From the NCBI RefSeq assembly GCF_007991735.1, contig NZ_BJYX01000032.1, forward strand, positions 1 through 37,950: 37,950 nucleotides of DNA, written 5' to 3'. Of this stretch, positions 7,775 to 17,980 are shown in pieces. The position numbers and the translations under genes were made by a program. This stretch comes from Terrabacter aerolatus. GTDB lineage: Bacteria > Actinomycetota > Actinomycetes > Actinomycetales > Dermatophilaceae. Under the pieces are notes generated by a model, which was given only the letters and a program-made list of their open reading frames with translations, was not told the origin of the DNA and did no database searches. Position 1 is the first letter of the stretch. Each line of letters starts with the position of its first letter.

Positions 7775-7925
7775 GTGAGGCCTTCTCGAGGGTGAGGGTT
7801 CAGGTGGGTCGAAGGGTTCGCCGACCGGCGCTGGAGCGGTCCGGCAGTGACGGGGTCGCCGCCGCTGTGGTGCCGCCTCTCCATGAGCGTGCCCCTGTCG
7901 GGGGCGGAGCGCCAGTCATGGTGCG

Positions 7926-8858
7926 TCACGAGGCCGTGTGGGCCCCGATGAGGGTCCGGGCGGCCTCCAGGTCGTCGGGGGTCTTGACGGCGAGGGTCTC
8001 GACGCCGGGCATCGCGCGCTTCGCGAGCCCCACGAGGGTGCCGGCGGGAGCCAGCTCGATCAGGCCGGTGACGCCGAGCGCGAGCATCGTCTCCATGCAC
8101 CGGTCCCACCGCACGGGGTTGCTGACCTGGCGGACGAGCCGGTCGAGCGCGTCCGGGCCGTCGGCCACCGTGGCGCCGTCGGCGTTGGACAGCAGGCGCA
8201 CGGTCGGGGCCGACGGGGTGACGCCGGCCGCAGCGGCCGCGAGGGCCTCGACCGCCGGAGCCATGTGGGTCGTGTGGAAGGCGCCGGCGACCTGGAGCGG
8301 GATGACCCGTGCCTTGGCGGGCGCGGCCTCGCGGAGTGCCGCGACCTGCTCGAGCGTGCCGGCGGCGACGACCTGTCCGGCGCCGTTGATGTTGGCGGGC
8401 GTCAGGCCGTGGGCCTCGAGGGCGGCCAGCACCTCGTCGGGGTCGCCCCCCAGCACCGCCGCCATGCCGGTGGGCGTGACCGCGCTGGCCTCGGCCATGG
8501 CGCGGCCTCGGGTGGCGACGAGCGAGATGGCCTGTTCGTCGGTGACGACGCCCGCGAGGGCTGTCGCCGTCAGCTCTCCCACCGAGTGTCCGGCGAGGAC
8601 GGCGCCGGTGGCGGCGAGGTCGTCCCGGGCGGGGAAGAGGGCCGCGGCCGTGACGAGCCCGGCTGCCACGATGAGGGGCTGCGCGACCGCGGTGTCCTTG
8701 ATGGTCTCCGCGTCGGACTCGGTGCCGTGCGTCACGAGGTCGAGGCCGGCTGGCCCACCGAGCGCGGTCAGCTGGTCACGCACCCCGTCGAGCTCGAGCC
8801 ACGGGGTGAGGAAGCCGGGAGTCTGGGAGCCCTGTCCTGGGCACACGATCGCTAGCAC
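7926..8858 (-). CDS. fabD: malonyl-CoA:ACP transacylase
   Basis: FabD loads malonyl units from CoA onto ACP. The 310-residue protein starts with the family GQGSQ loop (8-12) and has the GHSVGE nucleophile elbow with S92, the substrate-binding R117 and histidines in GAFHTTHM (H195/H198). The start is GTG at 8858, eight bases after GGAAAGG. It is the first structural gene of the operon, 96 bp after fasR, and that gap contains a perfect 7-bp palindrome that may be the regulator's site. Confidence 0.95.
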   Translation of the reverse strand: MLAIVCPGQGSQTPGFLTPWLELDGVRDQLTALGGPAGLDLVTHGTESDAETIKDTAVAQPLIVAAGLVTAAALFPARDDLAATGAVLAGHSVGELTATALAGVVTDEQAISLVATRGRAMAEASAVTPTGMAAVLGGDPDEVLAALEAHGLTPANINGAGQVVAAGTLEQVAALREAAPAKARVIPLQVAGAFHTTHMAPAVEALAAAAAGVTPSAPTVRLLSNADGATVADGPDALDRLVRQVSNPVRWDRCMETMLALGVTGLIELAPAGTLVGLAKRAMPGVETLAVKTPDDLEAARTLIGAHTAS

Positions 8859-8926
8859 GTGGTCAACCTTTCCGGGTTACCGGTGAGGACCTCGTCACCG
8901 AATGCCACGAAGTCGCGGTGGATAGT

Positions 8927-8943
8927 TTGGAGGTTTCCTCCAA
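8927..8943 (-). promoter_or_regulatory. candidate FasR operator upstream of fabD
   Basis: TTGGAGG (8927-8933) and CCTCCAA (8937-8943) form a perfect inverted repeat with a 3-bp spacer, 69-85 bp upstream of the fabD start codon. FasR of Streptomyces coelicolor is known to activate the fab operon by binding upstream of fabD, so this palindrome is the natural candidate. The match to the published site was not checked. Confidence 0.5.
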
Positions 8944-8954
8944 TGGCCGCTGTG

Positions 8955-10166
8955 TCAGCCGCCGCGTGCCGCACCCGACGCTGACGATGGGACGGGCGTC
9001 GCTCCGAGCCGGCCGAGCGCCAGGGCGATGCGCACCGTCCACGCCTCGCGCGGTGACGTGAGGTCGTAGCCGGTGACGTCCGAGATGCGCCCCAGCCGGT
9101 AGCGCACGGTGTTGGGGTGCACGAACAGGGCTCGCGCGCTGGCCTCGAGGGAGCCTCCGGTCTCGAGGTAGGCGGTCGCCGTCTGCAGCAGGGGTGCGTG
9201 GCTCGCGGCCGCGAGGGGCCGGTAGATGCGCTCGACGAGGATCCGCCGGGCGGGTGGGTCGCCGGCGAGCGCCCGCTCGGGCATGACCGAGTCCGACTCG
9301 ATGACGCGCGGCGCGTCCGGCCACGCGGCCGCGGCCGAGAGACCGCTGAGGGCGGCCCGGGCCGACCTCCCGGCGGCGAAGAGGTGGGGGACCGTGGGCC
9401 CGACGACGACAGGCCCCGGACCGAAGCAGTCGGCGACCGCCTCGACGACGCGCGAGGCGTCGCGCGTCCCGCCGAGGATCGCGATGAGGCGGGAGCGCTG
9501 GACGATGGCGAGCGCTTCCACCCGGTGCTGGCGCACCGACCTGCGCAGGTCGTCGACGGCGGGGACGGCGCCGCCGGCGACGGCAGGCGTGCTGCCGACG
9601 ACGAAGGTCACGTCGGCGACGTCGCCCCACCCGAGGGCGCTCGCGCGTGACTGCATGGAGTCGTCGGCCTCGCCGCGGAGCACCGCGTCGACGACGAGCG
9701 CCTCGAGCCGGGCGTCCCACGCGCCCCGGGCCTCGGCCGCGCCGGCATAGACCTCGGCCGCGGCGAAGGCGATCTCGCGCGAGAAGCGCAGGACCGACTC
9801 GCGCAGCAGCTGCTCGTCACCGGGGCCCGCGAGGCTCTCGACGCGCGACTCGACGACGTCGACGACGGTGCGCACGAGGTCGAGCGTCTGGCGCAGGCTC
9901 ACCGACCGGGTCAGCTCCTGGGGCGCGTTGGCGAAGATCGAGATGGCCGACGGCTGGTGGCTCTCCTCCTGGTGGAACCAGGCGATGAACTGCGAGATGC
10001 CCGCCTGGGCGACGAGGCCGACCTGCGAGCGCTCCTCGGCCGAGAGCTCGCGGTACCACCGCAGGTGCTCCTCCATCCGCTGCGAGGCGAGCGTCGAGAG
10101 CTCGCCGGCGCTGCGCTCGACGGCGCGCGAGGTCGCCTCGCTCGGATGCTGCCGCCGGTCGGTCAC
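8955..10166 (-). CDS. fasR: PucR-family regulator, FasR-like activator of fatty-acid synthesis
   Basis: This 403-residue protein has the PucR/CdaR layout: a long N-terminal sensor part, a central GGDEF-like region, and a C-terminal helix-turn-helix in ASARALFVHPNTVRYRLGRISD followed by the family's terminal helix. In Streptomyces FasR sits directly upstream of fabD and activates the operon; the M. tuberculosis counterpart Rv2242 lies between aceE and fabD. Position and domain order agree with that role here. The start is GTG at 10166. It is transcribed in the same direction as the fab genes. Confidence 0.88.
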   Translation of the reverse strand: MTDRRQHPSEATSRAVERSAGELSTLASQRMEEHLRWYRELSAEERSQVGLVAQAGISQFIAWFHQEESHQPSAISIFANAPQELTRSVSLRQTLDLVRTVVDVVESRVESLAGPGDEQLLRESVLRFSREIAFAAAEVYAGAAEARGAWDARLEALVVDAVLRGEADDSMQSRASALGWGDVADVTFVVGSTPAVAGGAVPAVDDLRRSVRQHRVEALAIVQRSRLIAILGGTRDASRVVEAVADCFGPGPVVVGPTVPHLFAAGRSARAALSGLSAAAAWPDAPRVIESDSVMPERALAGDPPARRILVERIYRPLAAASHAPLLQTATAYLETGGSLEASARALFVHPNTVRYRLGRISDVTGYDLTSPREAWTVRIALALGRLGATPVPSSASGAARGG

Positions 10167-10197
10167 GGTGCCAGCCTAGGGGCGGGCCGCCACCAAC

Positions 10198-10216
10198 TTT
10201 GTATGCCGTTCACAAA
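10198..10216 (-). promoter_or_regulatory. inverted repeat upstream of fasR
   Basis: TTTGT at 10198-10202 and ACAAA at 10212-10216 form an inverted repeat with a 9-bp spacer, about 32-50 bp upstream of the fasR start. The spacer contains GTATGCC (10201-10207 overlaps the left arm). It could be an autoregulatory site or only part of the promoter. Confidence 0.3.
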
Positions 10217-10226
10217 CCGTGCGTCG

Positions 10227-10246
10227 GCGCGCTCGCGCGAGCGCGC
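10227..10246 (-). terminator. terminator after the methyltransferase gene
   Basis: GCGCGCTC (10227-10234), loop GCGC and GAGCGCGC (10239-10246) form an 8-bp hairpin 12 nt beyond the methyltransferase stop codon. Confidence 0.65.
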
Positions 10247-10258
10247 GGCCACGAGGGG

Positions 10259-10975
10259 TCAGCGGGCCGAGAGCACCGCGGTGTGGCCGGCATACGTCCT
10301 CGGTCCCTCGAAGGGTGGCAGCGCCCGGGCGAGCGCCGGCGCGAAGGTCGCGAGGTAGGCGCACGCAGCGGCGTGGTGGGGGAACGTGGCGCGGGTCTCG
10401 ACGTCTCGCTGGACGACCCGCCCGAAGTGTCGCCCGAGCACCTCCGCGGCGTCCTCCGACGTGAACTGGGTGACGAGCGGGCTCCCGCCGGCGTCACGCA
10501 GCAGGTCGGCGAGGTGCTCACGGCCGTTGGTCGCGACGTGCAGGGTGCCTCCGTCACGCAGCACCCTGCGGACCTCGCCGAGGGCGGTGTCGAGGTCGGG
10601 CACGTGGTAGAGCATCCAGGCGGCGACGGCGCCGTCGAAGGAGCCGTCGGCGAACGGGAGGCGGTCGGCGGGAGCCACCGTCGCGGTGACGCCCAGAGCG
10701 CGCGTGGCAGCGACCATCGCGGGGGAGAGGTCGGTCGCGACGTAGTGCAGCCCCGGAACCTCGTCGAGCACCGATCGGGCGAACTGTCCGGTGCCGCAGC
10801 CGATCTCCACGACGTGGCTCGGCTGGGACGAGACCACGAGGGTCCGGAGGACGTCGACCGGCGAGACCCACTCGGGGCCGGGACCCCAGACGCTCCGCCG
10901 CGTGCTGAGGTTGTCGGTGGTGGCGTACTGGCCCGCCACGCGCCCGGCATCGGTCATCGAGGTCGTCGTGTCCAT
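10259..10975 (-). CDS. class I SAM-dependent methyltransferase
   Basis: This 238-residue protein has the Rossmann-type methyltransferase fold: motif I VVEIGCGTGQFA, the acidic end of strand 2 in ATDLSPAM, and motifs ADRLPFADGSFD and GEVRRVLRDGGTLHV, the usual order in UbiE/type 11 enzymes. The substrate is not apparent. I chose ATG 10975 over GTG 10984: a TAGGGT box (10988-10983) ends seven bases before it, which suggests a leaderless transcript. It separates fasR from the genes further upstream and is not part of the conserved fab locus. Confidence 0.85.
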   Translation of the reverse strand: MDTTTSMTDAGRVAGQYATTDNLSTRRSVWGPGPEWVSPVDVLRTLVVSSQPSHVVEIGCGTGQFARSVLDEVPGLHYVATDLSPAMVAATRALGVTATVAPADRLPFADGSFDGAVAAWMLYHVPDLDTALGEVRRVLRDGGTLHVATNGREHLADLLRDAGGSPLVTQFTSEDAAEVLGRHFGRVVQRDVETRATFPHHAAACAYLATFAPALARALPPFEGPRTYAGHTAVLSAR

Positions 10976-11047
10976 GGTGGGCACCCTAACGGCGGCGACC
11001 GGGGAAGCTTGGCGGTCGCCGCCGTCGGTGTCAGCAGCAGGTTCCGG

Positions 11048-11512
11048 TCAGCTGGAGACGGCCGAGGCGAGGTTGCCGAGGCTGTCCTCGAGCTGGCCCT
11101 TGTCGACGAGGGGGAAGCTGACCTTGGACAGGGTCTCCTTGTCGGTGACGTGGCTCCAGTCGTAGGTCAACGTCACGAGGGTCGCGTTCGGGCCCTCCGG
11201 CGTCAGCTCCCACATCCACTCCCAGCCGGGAGGCGGGGTGTCGGCGGGCGCGGTCTTCCATGCGAGCAGGGCGTTGTGCGAGTAGCCCGACACGGTGTTG
11301 TCGGTCTGGTACTCGCCACCCATGTGGTCGCCGGCCATGTTCATCCGGAACACGTCGCCGACCTTCTGGATGCGCTCGGCCTTCTCGTCGGAGCGGACGA
11401 AGCCGGATCCGTCGAGCTGGGGGTGACGCTTCGGGTTGCTGAGCACGTCGAAGATCTCGGCTGCCGGGGCGTCGATGGTGCGCTGGACGGTGATTCTGCC
11501 GTTGTCGCTCAT
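11048..11512 (-). CDS. SRPBCC (START-like) ligand-binding protein
   Basis: This 154-residue protein has the helix-grip pattern of the polyketide cyclase/AHSA1 group: an N-terminal strand ITVQRTIDAPAAEIFDVLSN, a central aromatic-rich sheet (WEWMWELTPEG, TLVTLTYDWSHV) and a long C-terminal helix. Such proteins bind hydrophobic ligands or act as stress-related chaperones; no ligand can be assigned. It lies between argG and the methyltransferase on the same strand, though a terminator after argG probably keeps it separate. Confidence 0.8.
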   Translation of the reverse strand: MSDNGRITVQRTIDAPAAEIFDVLSNPKRHPQLDGSGFVRSDEKAERIQKVGDVFRMNMAGDHMGGEYQTDNTVSGYSHNALLAWKTAPADTPPPGWEWMWELTPEGPNATLVTLTYDWSHVTDKETLSKVSFPLVDKGQLEDSLGNLASAVSS

Positions 11513-11580
11513 ACAGGGCCCCTACCCGATCGGAGGTCCGCCGGGACCGACCCCGCAGCCGACCCCGACCCCGGGACGCC

Positions 11581-11614
11581 GTGATCCCGGCGGCCACGCG
11601 GCCACCGGGATCAC
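11581..11614 (-). terminator. terminator after argG
   Basis: GTGATCCCGG (11581-11590) pairs with CCGGGATCAC (11605-11614), with an inner GGCC-ACGC-GGCC stem, 24 nt beyond the argG stop codon. Confidence 0.85.
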
Positions 11615-11637
11615 CTCGAACGACGGGATGGGGAGGG

Positions 11638-13100
<1,463 letters not shown>

Positions 13101-13112
13101 TCGCCTCGGGGG

Positions 13113-13184
13113 CGTATGCCGTGCGCTTCCCGTCTGCCCACGCGGACGCAGGCGCGTGGCGTGCTCGCAAGCGCACGGCATACG
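13113..13184. repeat. 16-bp inverted repeat with GTATGCC ends
   Basis: The arm at 13113-13128 (CGTATGCCGTGCGCTT) is the exact reverse complement of 13169-13184, with a 40-nt spacer. It lies between the divergent argG and AbiEi-like genes, so it is not positioned as a terminator for either. The same core TGCGCTT reappears in the hairpin at 14239-14296. Confidence 0.7.
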
Positions 13185-13276
13185 GGCGTCCACAGCCCCG
13201 GGGCAGGCGTGGGCACCGTCCACAGCGGCTGCGCGCGGCTGCCGCGCCGTTCGGCGCGAGTGCCACGGTGGTCGCC

Positions 13277-14230
13277 ATGGACCTGCGCCAGATCGCCCGG
13301 GGCGGCGTCTTCTCGACCGCCGACGCCACCCGAGTGGGTCTCGACTCCAACACGCTCCGCCGCCTCGTCCGGGAGGGGCGGTGCCTGCGGCTCGCCCGGG
13401 GCTGGTTCGCCGTCCACGACGGACACGCCATCTCGGCGGAGCGCCTGCACGTCCTCAGGGCAGGAGCGCTGGGACGGCAGTACGCCGCACGGGCGGCCGT
13501 CAGCCACCACTCGCGTCTCCTGCTCACCGGCCTGCCCACCTATGCCGCCGACCTCGCGACCGTGCACCTGACCTCCGTCGTGGACCCTTTTCGTGCCGAC
13601 GTCGACAGCGGCGCCGTGAGTCGGCGCAACGCGACGGTCCGGCGTCCGGGTGTGGTGGTTCACGAGCCGCTCGCAGGTCTGCGCCTCGGGCCATCGTCAG
13701 ACGGGCCGGTCAGCTGGCGGATGCGTGTGGTGCCGGTCGCAGTGGCGTTGCTGCAGGCCGGCCTGCTCGGGGGCCCCGAGGCGTTCCTCGTGCCCGCTGA
13801 CGCTGCCGTGCGCTCGGGGGCGACGACGCGAGAGGAGCTCGCGGAGGTGTCGACACTCTTCCGCGGTCACACGGGCATCGGCCCGGTTCGGGCGGCCCTG
13901 TCGTGGGTCGACGGCAGGCACGAGTCCCCGGGTGAGACGCGCACCGCCCACCTGGTGCGCTCACTCGGCTTCGAGCTCGAGCCGCAGGTCGAACTGGTCG
14001 TCGAGGGTCGCCGCTACCGGCCCGACTTCCGCCTCCGGGGGACGAAAGTGCTCGTCGAGTTCGACGGAGCGGTCAAGTACGACGACCGGCGAGCCCTGTT
14101 CGAGGAGAAGCAGCGAGAGGACGCGCTGCGCAGGGCCGGCTGGGTGGTCGTGCGCATCGTCTGGGCCGACCTGAGCCGGCCCCAGGTCGTCCTGGCGCGG
14201 TTGCAGGCGGCCTTCGCAACCGCCGCCTGA
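13277..14230 (+). CDS. AbiEi-like wHTH fused to a DUF559 nuclease-like domain
   Basis: Two modules are visible in 317 residues. Residues 1-45 (LRQIARGGVFSTADATRVGL, then LVREGRCLRLARGWF) form the winged-helix pattern of type IV antitoxin AbiEi. From about residue 215 a PD-(D/E)XK-like domain of the DUF559/Vsr-like group follows: E in SPGETRTAHLV, PD in YRPDFRL, and VEFDGAVKY with the E-x-K-type end, then a closing helix. Similar fusions are frequent in actinobacteria and usually solitary; no AbiEii toxin lies nearby. Function unproven. ATG 13277 matches the domain start; a longer open frame upstream is antisense to argG. Confidence 0.75.
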   Translation: MDLRQIARGGVFSTADATRVGLDSNTLRRLVREGRCLRLARGWFAVHDGHAISAERLHVLRAGALGRQYAARAAVSHHSRLLLTGLPTYAADLATVHLTSVVDPFRADVDSGAVSRRNATVRRPGVVVHEPLAGLRLGPSSDGPVSWRMRVVPVAVALLQAGLLGGPEAFLVPADAAVRSGATTREELAEVSTLFRGHTGIGPVRAALSWVDGRHESPGETRTAHLVRSLGFELEPQVELVVEGRRYRPDFRLRGTKVLVEFDGAVKYDDRRALFEEKQREDALRRAGWVVVRIVWADLSRPQVVLARLQAAFATAA

Positions 14231-14238
14231 CCGCACGC

Positions 14239-14296
14239 CGTGCGCTTGGCGCCACACACCCTCGACGCAACAGGGTGCGGTGACGCCAAGCGCACG
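14239..14296. terminator. nested hairpin after the AbiEi-like gene
   Basis: CGTGCGCTTGGCG (14239-14251) pairs exactly with 14284-14296, and an inner CACCCT/AGGGTG stem can extend the fold. It begins nine bases after the plus-strand stop codon, so it is a likely terminator. Confidence 0.65.
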
Positions 14297-14323
14297 TCGT
14301 CCACCAGCGCCCGGGGGTACGCG

Positions 14324-14357
14324 GGTGGCCCGGTCCCTGGGCAGGGACCGGGCCACC
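14324..14357. terminator. terminator after aceE
   Basis: GGTGGCCCGGTCCCT (14324-14338) and its exact complement (14343-14357) form a 15-bp stem with a 4-nt loop, 23 nt beyond the aceE stop codon. GGCATAC (14359-14365) abuts it. Confidence 0.9.
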
Positions 14358-14380
14358 TGGCATACGTCAGCGGGTGAGCG

Positions 14381-17152
14381 TCAGCTCTCGCCGCCCGCGT
14401 TGCCGGACGTGCCGGCGGTGACGTCGTCGAGCTGGTACTTCTCGGCGGCGCGGCGCGGGACGTCGGCGTCGACCTTGCCGTCCTTGGCGAGCAGCTGGAG
14501 CGTCCGCACCGCGACCGACGGGCCGTCGATGTGGAAGAACCGGCGTGCCGCCGGGCGGGTGTCGGAGAAGCCGAAGCCGTCGGCCCCGAGCGAGGCGTAG
14601 CGGCCGGGCACCCACTCCCGGATCTGGTCCTGGACCGCCCGCATGTAGTCGGAGACGGCGACGACCGGGCCCTCGGTGCCCTCGAGGCACTGGGTGACCC
14701 AGGGGACGCGCTTCTCGGCGTCGGGGGAGAGGAACTCCTGCTCGTCGGCGGCGAGGCCGTCGCGACGCAGCTCGTTCCACGAGGTCACCGACCACACGTC
14801 GGCGGCCACGCCCCAGTCGTCGGCGAGCAGCTGCTGCGCCTCGAGCGCCCACGGCACACCCACGCCGGAGCCGAGGATCTGCGCGCGCGGAGCCTCGTGC
14901 GTCCAGCCCTCGGTGTTCGCCGTCGAGATCCGGTGCATGCCGCGCAGGATGCCCTCGACGTCGACGTCGTCGGGCTCCTTGGGCTGCTGGATCGGCTCGT
15001 TGTAGACGGTGAGGTAGTAGATGACGTTCGACTCCTCGGGCGTCTTGCCCTCGCCGTACATCCGCGTGAGGCCGTCCTGCATGATGTGCGCGATCTCGTA
15101 GGCGTACGCCGGGTCGTAGTGCACGACCGCGGGGTTCGTCGCGGCGAGCAGGGGGCTGTGGCCGTCGGCGTGCTGCAGGCCCTCACCGGTCAGCGTGGTG
15201 CGACCGGCCGTGGCGCCGATGAGGAAGCCGCGCGTCATCTGGTCGGCGGCCGCCCAGATCGAGTCGCCCGTGCGCTGGAAGCCGAACATGGAGTAGAAGA
15301 CGTAGATCGGGACCATCGGCTTGCCGTGCGTCGCGTAGGACGTGCCGGCGGCCGTGAACGCCGCGAGCGAGCCGGCCTCGTTGATGCCGAGGTGCAGGAT
15401 CTGGCCGCTGACGTTCTCGCGGTAGGCGAGCATGAGCTCGGCGTCGACCGGGGTGTAGTTCTGCCCGTTGGGGTTGTAGATCTTGATCGTCGGGAAGAAC
15501 GCGTCCATGCCGAACGTGCGTGCCTCGTCGGGGATGATCGGCACGATGCGCGGGCCGAACTCCTTGTCGCGCAGCAGGTCCTTGAGCAGGCGGACGAACG
15601 CCATCGTCGTGGCGACCTCCTGCTTGCCCGAGCCCTTCTTGACCTGGGCGTAGGCCTCGTCGCCGGGCAGCTTGACCGGCTCGAAGTCGACGCGGCGGCT
15701 CGGGAGGGTGCCACCGAGCTTGCTCCGCCGGTCGACGGAGTACTTGATGACCTCGCTGTCGGCGCCCGGGTGGTAGTACGGCGGCTGGTAGGGGTTGGCC
15801 TCGAGCTGCTCGTCGGTGATCGGGATGCGCAGGCTGTCGCGGAAGGCCTTGAGGTCGTCCAGCGTCATCTTCTTCATCTGGTGCGTGGCGTTGCGGCCGG
15901 CGAAGTGCGAGCCGAGGCCGTAGCCCTTGATCGTCTTGGCGAGGATGACGGTCGGCTGGCCGGTGTGCTCTCGCGCCGCCTTGTAGGCCGCGTAGACCTT
16001 GCGGTAGTCGTGGCCGCCGCGCTTGAGGTCCCACCAGACCTGGTCGTCGCTCCAGCCCTCGACCATCTTGGCGGTGCGCGGGTCGCGACCGAAGAAGTGG
16101 TCGCGGACGTACTTGCCGTCGTTGGCGCGGAAGGTCTGGTAGTCGCCGTCGCTCGTCTGGTTCATGATGTGCACGAGTGCGCCGTCGCGGTCGGCGGCGA
16201 GCAGCGGGTCCCACCCGCGGCCCCACACGACCTTGATGACGTTCCAGCCGGCGCCGCGGAAGAACGCCTCGAGCTCCTGGATGATCTTGCCGTTGCCGCG
16301 CACCGGGCCGTCGAGCCGCTGCAGGTTGCAGTTGATGACGAAGTTGAGGTTGTCGAGCTCCTCGTTGGCGGCGAGCTGCAGCAGGCCGCGCGACTCGGGC
16401 TCGTCCATCTCGCCGTCGCCGAGGAAGGCCCAGACGTCCTGCTGGCTGGTGTCCTTGATGCCCCGGTTGTGGAGGTACTTGTTGAACTGCGCCTGGTAGA
16501 TCGCGTTCATCGGGCCGATGCCCATCGACACCGTCGGGAACTCCCAGTAGTCGGGCAGCAGCCGCGGGTGCGGGTAGGACGGGACGGCCTCGACCTTGCC
16601 GTCGACGAGGTGGCTCTTCTCCTGGCGGAAGCCGTCGAGCTGCGCCTCGGTCAGGTGCCCCTCGAGGAAGCTGCGGGCGTACATGCCGGGGGAGGCGTGG
16701 CCCTGGAAGTAGACCTGGTCGCCGCCGCCGGGGTGGTCCTTACCGCGGAAGAAGTGGTTCATGCCCACCTCGTACAGCGTCGCGGCGGACGCGTAGGTCG
16801 AGATGTGGCCGCCGACGCCGATGCCGGGTCGCTGTGCGCGGTGCACCATGATCGCGGCGTTCCAGCGGATGTAGCGGCGCATCTCGCGCTCGACGTCCTC
16901 GTCGCCCGGGAACCACGGCTCGCGCTCCGGCGGGATGGTGTTGATGTAGTCGGTCGCCGTCAGGGACGGGACACCGACCTGCTGCTGGCGCGCGCGCTCG
17001 ATGAGCTTGAGCATGATGTAGCGCGCCCGCGTCCGGCCCTTCTCGTCGAGGACGGCGTCGAGCGAGTCGATCCACTCCTGCGTCTCGTCCGGGTCGATGT
17101 CCGGGAGCTGACTGGGGATGCCGTTGAGGATCGGTCCGGCCTCGGATGCCAC
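14381..17152 (-). CDS. aceE: pyruvate dehydrogenase E1 component (homodimeric)
   Basis: AceE decarboxylates pyruvate with thiamine diphosphate and passes the acetyl group to the lipoyl arm of E2, feeding acetyl-CoA. At 923 residues it is the single-chain, homodimeric type. The ThDP motif runs from [12 protein letters not shown] to NCNLQRLDG, and other family blocks include [23 protein letters not shown] and the C-terminal DGFGFSDTR. The start is GTG 17152, eight bases after GAAAGGA (17167-17161). It is transcribed towards fasR-fabD but ends at a strong terminator. The 294-bp gap to the divergent DUF3052 gene must hold both promoters. Confidence 0.96.
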   Translation of the reverse strand: MASEAGPILNGIPSQLPDIDPDETQEWIDSLDAVLDEKGRTRARYIMLKLIERARQQQVGVPSLTATDYINTIPPEREPWFPGDEDVEREMRRYIRWNAAIMVHRAQRPGIGVGGHISTYASAATLYEVGMNHFFRGKDHPGGGDQVYFQGHASPGMYARSFLEGHLTEAQLDGFRQEKSHLVDGKVEAVPSYPHPRLLPDYWEFPTVSMGIGPMNAIYQAQFNKYLHNRGIKDTSQQDVWAFLGDGEMDEPESRGLLQLAANEELDNLNFVINCNLQRLDGPVRGNGKIIQELEAFFRGAGWNVIKVVWGRGWDPLLAADRDGALVHIMNQTSDGDYQTFRANDGKYVRDHFFGRDPRTAKMVEGWSDDQVWWDLKRGGHDYRKVYAAYKAAREHTGQPTVILAKTIKGYGLGSHFAGRNATHQMKKMTLDDLKAFRDSLRIPITDEQLEANPYQPPYYHPGADSEVIKYSVDRRSKLGGTLPSRRVDFEPVKLPGDEAYAQVKKGSGKQEVATTMAFVRLLKDLLRDKEFGPRIVPIIPDEARTFGMDAFFPTIKIYNPNGQNYTPVDAELMLAYRENVSGQILHLGINEAGSLAAFTAAGTSYATHGKPMVPIYVFYSMFGFQRTGDSIWAAADQMTRGFLIGATAGRTTLTGEGLQHADGHSPLLAATNPAVVHYDPAYAYEIAHIMQDGLTRMYGEGKTPEESNVIYYLTVYNEPIQQPKEPDDVDVEGILRGMHRISTANTEGWTHEAPRAQILGSGVGVPWALEAQQLLADDWGVAADVWSVTSWNELRRDGLAADEQEFLSPDAEKRVPWVTQCLEGTEGPVVAVSDYMRAVQDQIREWVPGRYASLGADGFGFSDTRPAARRFFHIDGPSVAVRTLQLLAKDGKVDADVPRRAAEKYQLDDVTAGTSGNAGGES

Positions 17153-17446
17153 GTCGTGGGTCCTTTCTCGTCGCGAGGCGGCGCCCGCGGCCGGTCGGCC
17201 ACGGCGCTGCACCCACCCATCCTCTACCAAACCGTGGTGGCCGTCACACTCGGGTCCAGCGCCGGGGCGGGCGCTTCGACGCCACCGCCGTCCCACCCGG
17301 TGGTATGCCGTGTGCTCCCTCGGGCGCGGCGCGGGCGTTGTGCGCCCATCGGGTCGGGCTTGCGCGATAGCGTCGGAGCCAGTGCACTGATCTCGTGGCA
17401 CCCACGCCACGACACGACGCGCGAACGATCGAGAGGACCGGTGACA

Positions 17447-17863
17447 GTGAGCGAGACCGCGGGAGCGGCGTCCTTCAGCAAGCTCGGATTTGCCAAGGGG
17501 CAGGTCATCCAGGAGTTCGGCTATGACGACGACGTCGACGACGACCTGCGGTTCGGGCTCGAGGACGTCATCGGGACCGAGCTCGAGGACGAGGACTTCA
17601 ACGACGGCGCGGACGGGGTGCTGCTCTGGTACCGCGACGGCGACGACGACCTCGTGGACCTCATGGTGGACGGGCTGACGAAGCTCTTCGACCAGGGGTT
17701 CATCGTGCTGCTGACGCCCAAGGCCGGACGTTCCGGTCATGTCGATGCCAGTGTCGTCGAGGAGGCCGCGTCGACGGCGGGCCTGACGACCGGCGGCCAG
17801 GTCAACGTGGCCGCCGACTGGGCCGCCACGCGGCTCATGCCGCCGAAGGGCCCGCGCCGCTGA
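17447..17863 (+). CDS. DUF3052 family protein
   Basis: This 138-residue acidic protein belongs to DUF3052, judged from the opening [24 protein letters not shown] and the end [17 protein letters not shown]. Function is unknown. The gene sits between aceE and ahpE, as Rv2239c does in M. tuberculosis. GAGAGGA at 17431-17437 favours the GTG at 17447 over the in-frame GTG at 17441. The last codons and stop lie within a perfect 14-bp tandem duplication. Confidence 0.85.
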   Translation: MSETAGAASFSKLGFAKGQVIQEFGYDDDVDDDLRFGLEDVIGTELEDEDFNDGADGVLLWYRDGDDDLVDLMVDGLTKLFDQGFIVLLTPKAGRSGHVDASVVEEAASTAGLTTGGQVNVAADWAATRLMPPKGPRR

Positions 17864-17877
17864 GCCCGCGCCGCTGA
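17850..17877. repeat. 14-bp tandem duplication across a stop codon
   Basis: GCCCGCGCCGCTGA occurs twice back to back (17850-17863 and 17864-17877). Because 14 is not a multiple of three, the second copy lies outside the reading frame and the DUF3052 stop is the TGA of the first copy. Confidence 0.85.
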
Positions 17878-17980
17878 AGAGGTACCCGGCTCTGCCGGCG
17901 TGACCCGGACCTGGCGGTCGACGTCCGGTGGCTGTCGAGGGTGGCGCGGGGGACGTCCCGGTGGTGTCACACTGGCCCGC

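Noticed and set aside
9117-9650. Plus-strand ORF antisense to fasR
   Set aside because: Shadow frame; fasR has clear domain structure on the other strand.
14531-17863. 1110-codon plus-strand open frame
   Set aside because: It is antisense to aceE through most of its length; only its last part coincides with the real DUF3052 gene, which has its own start.
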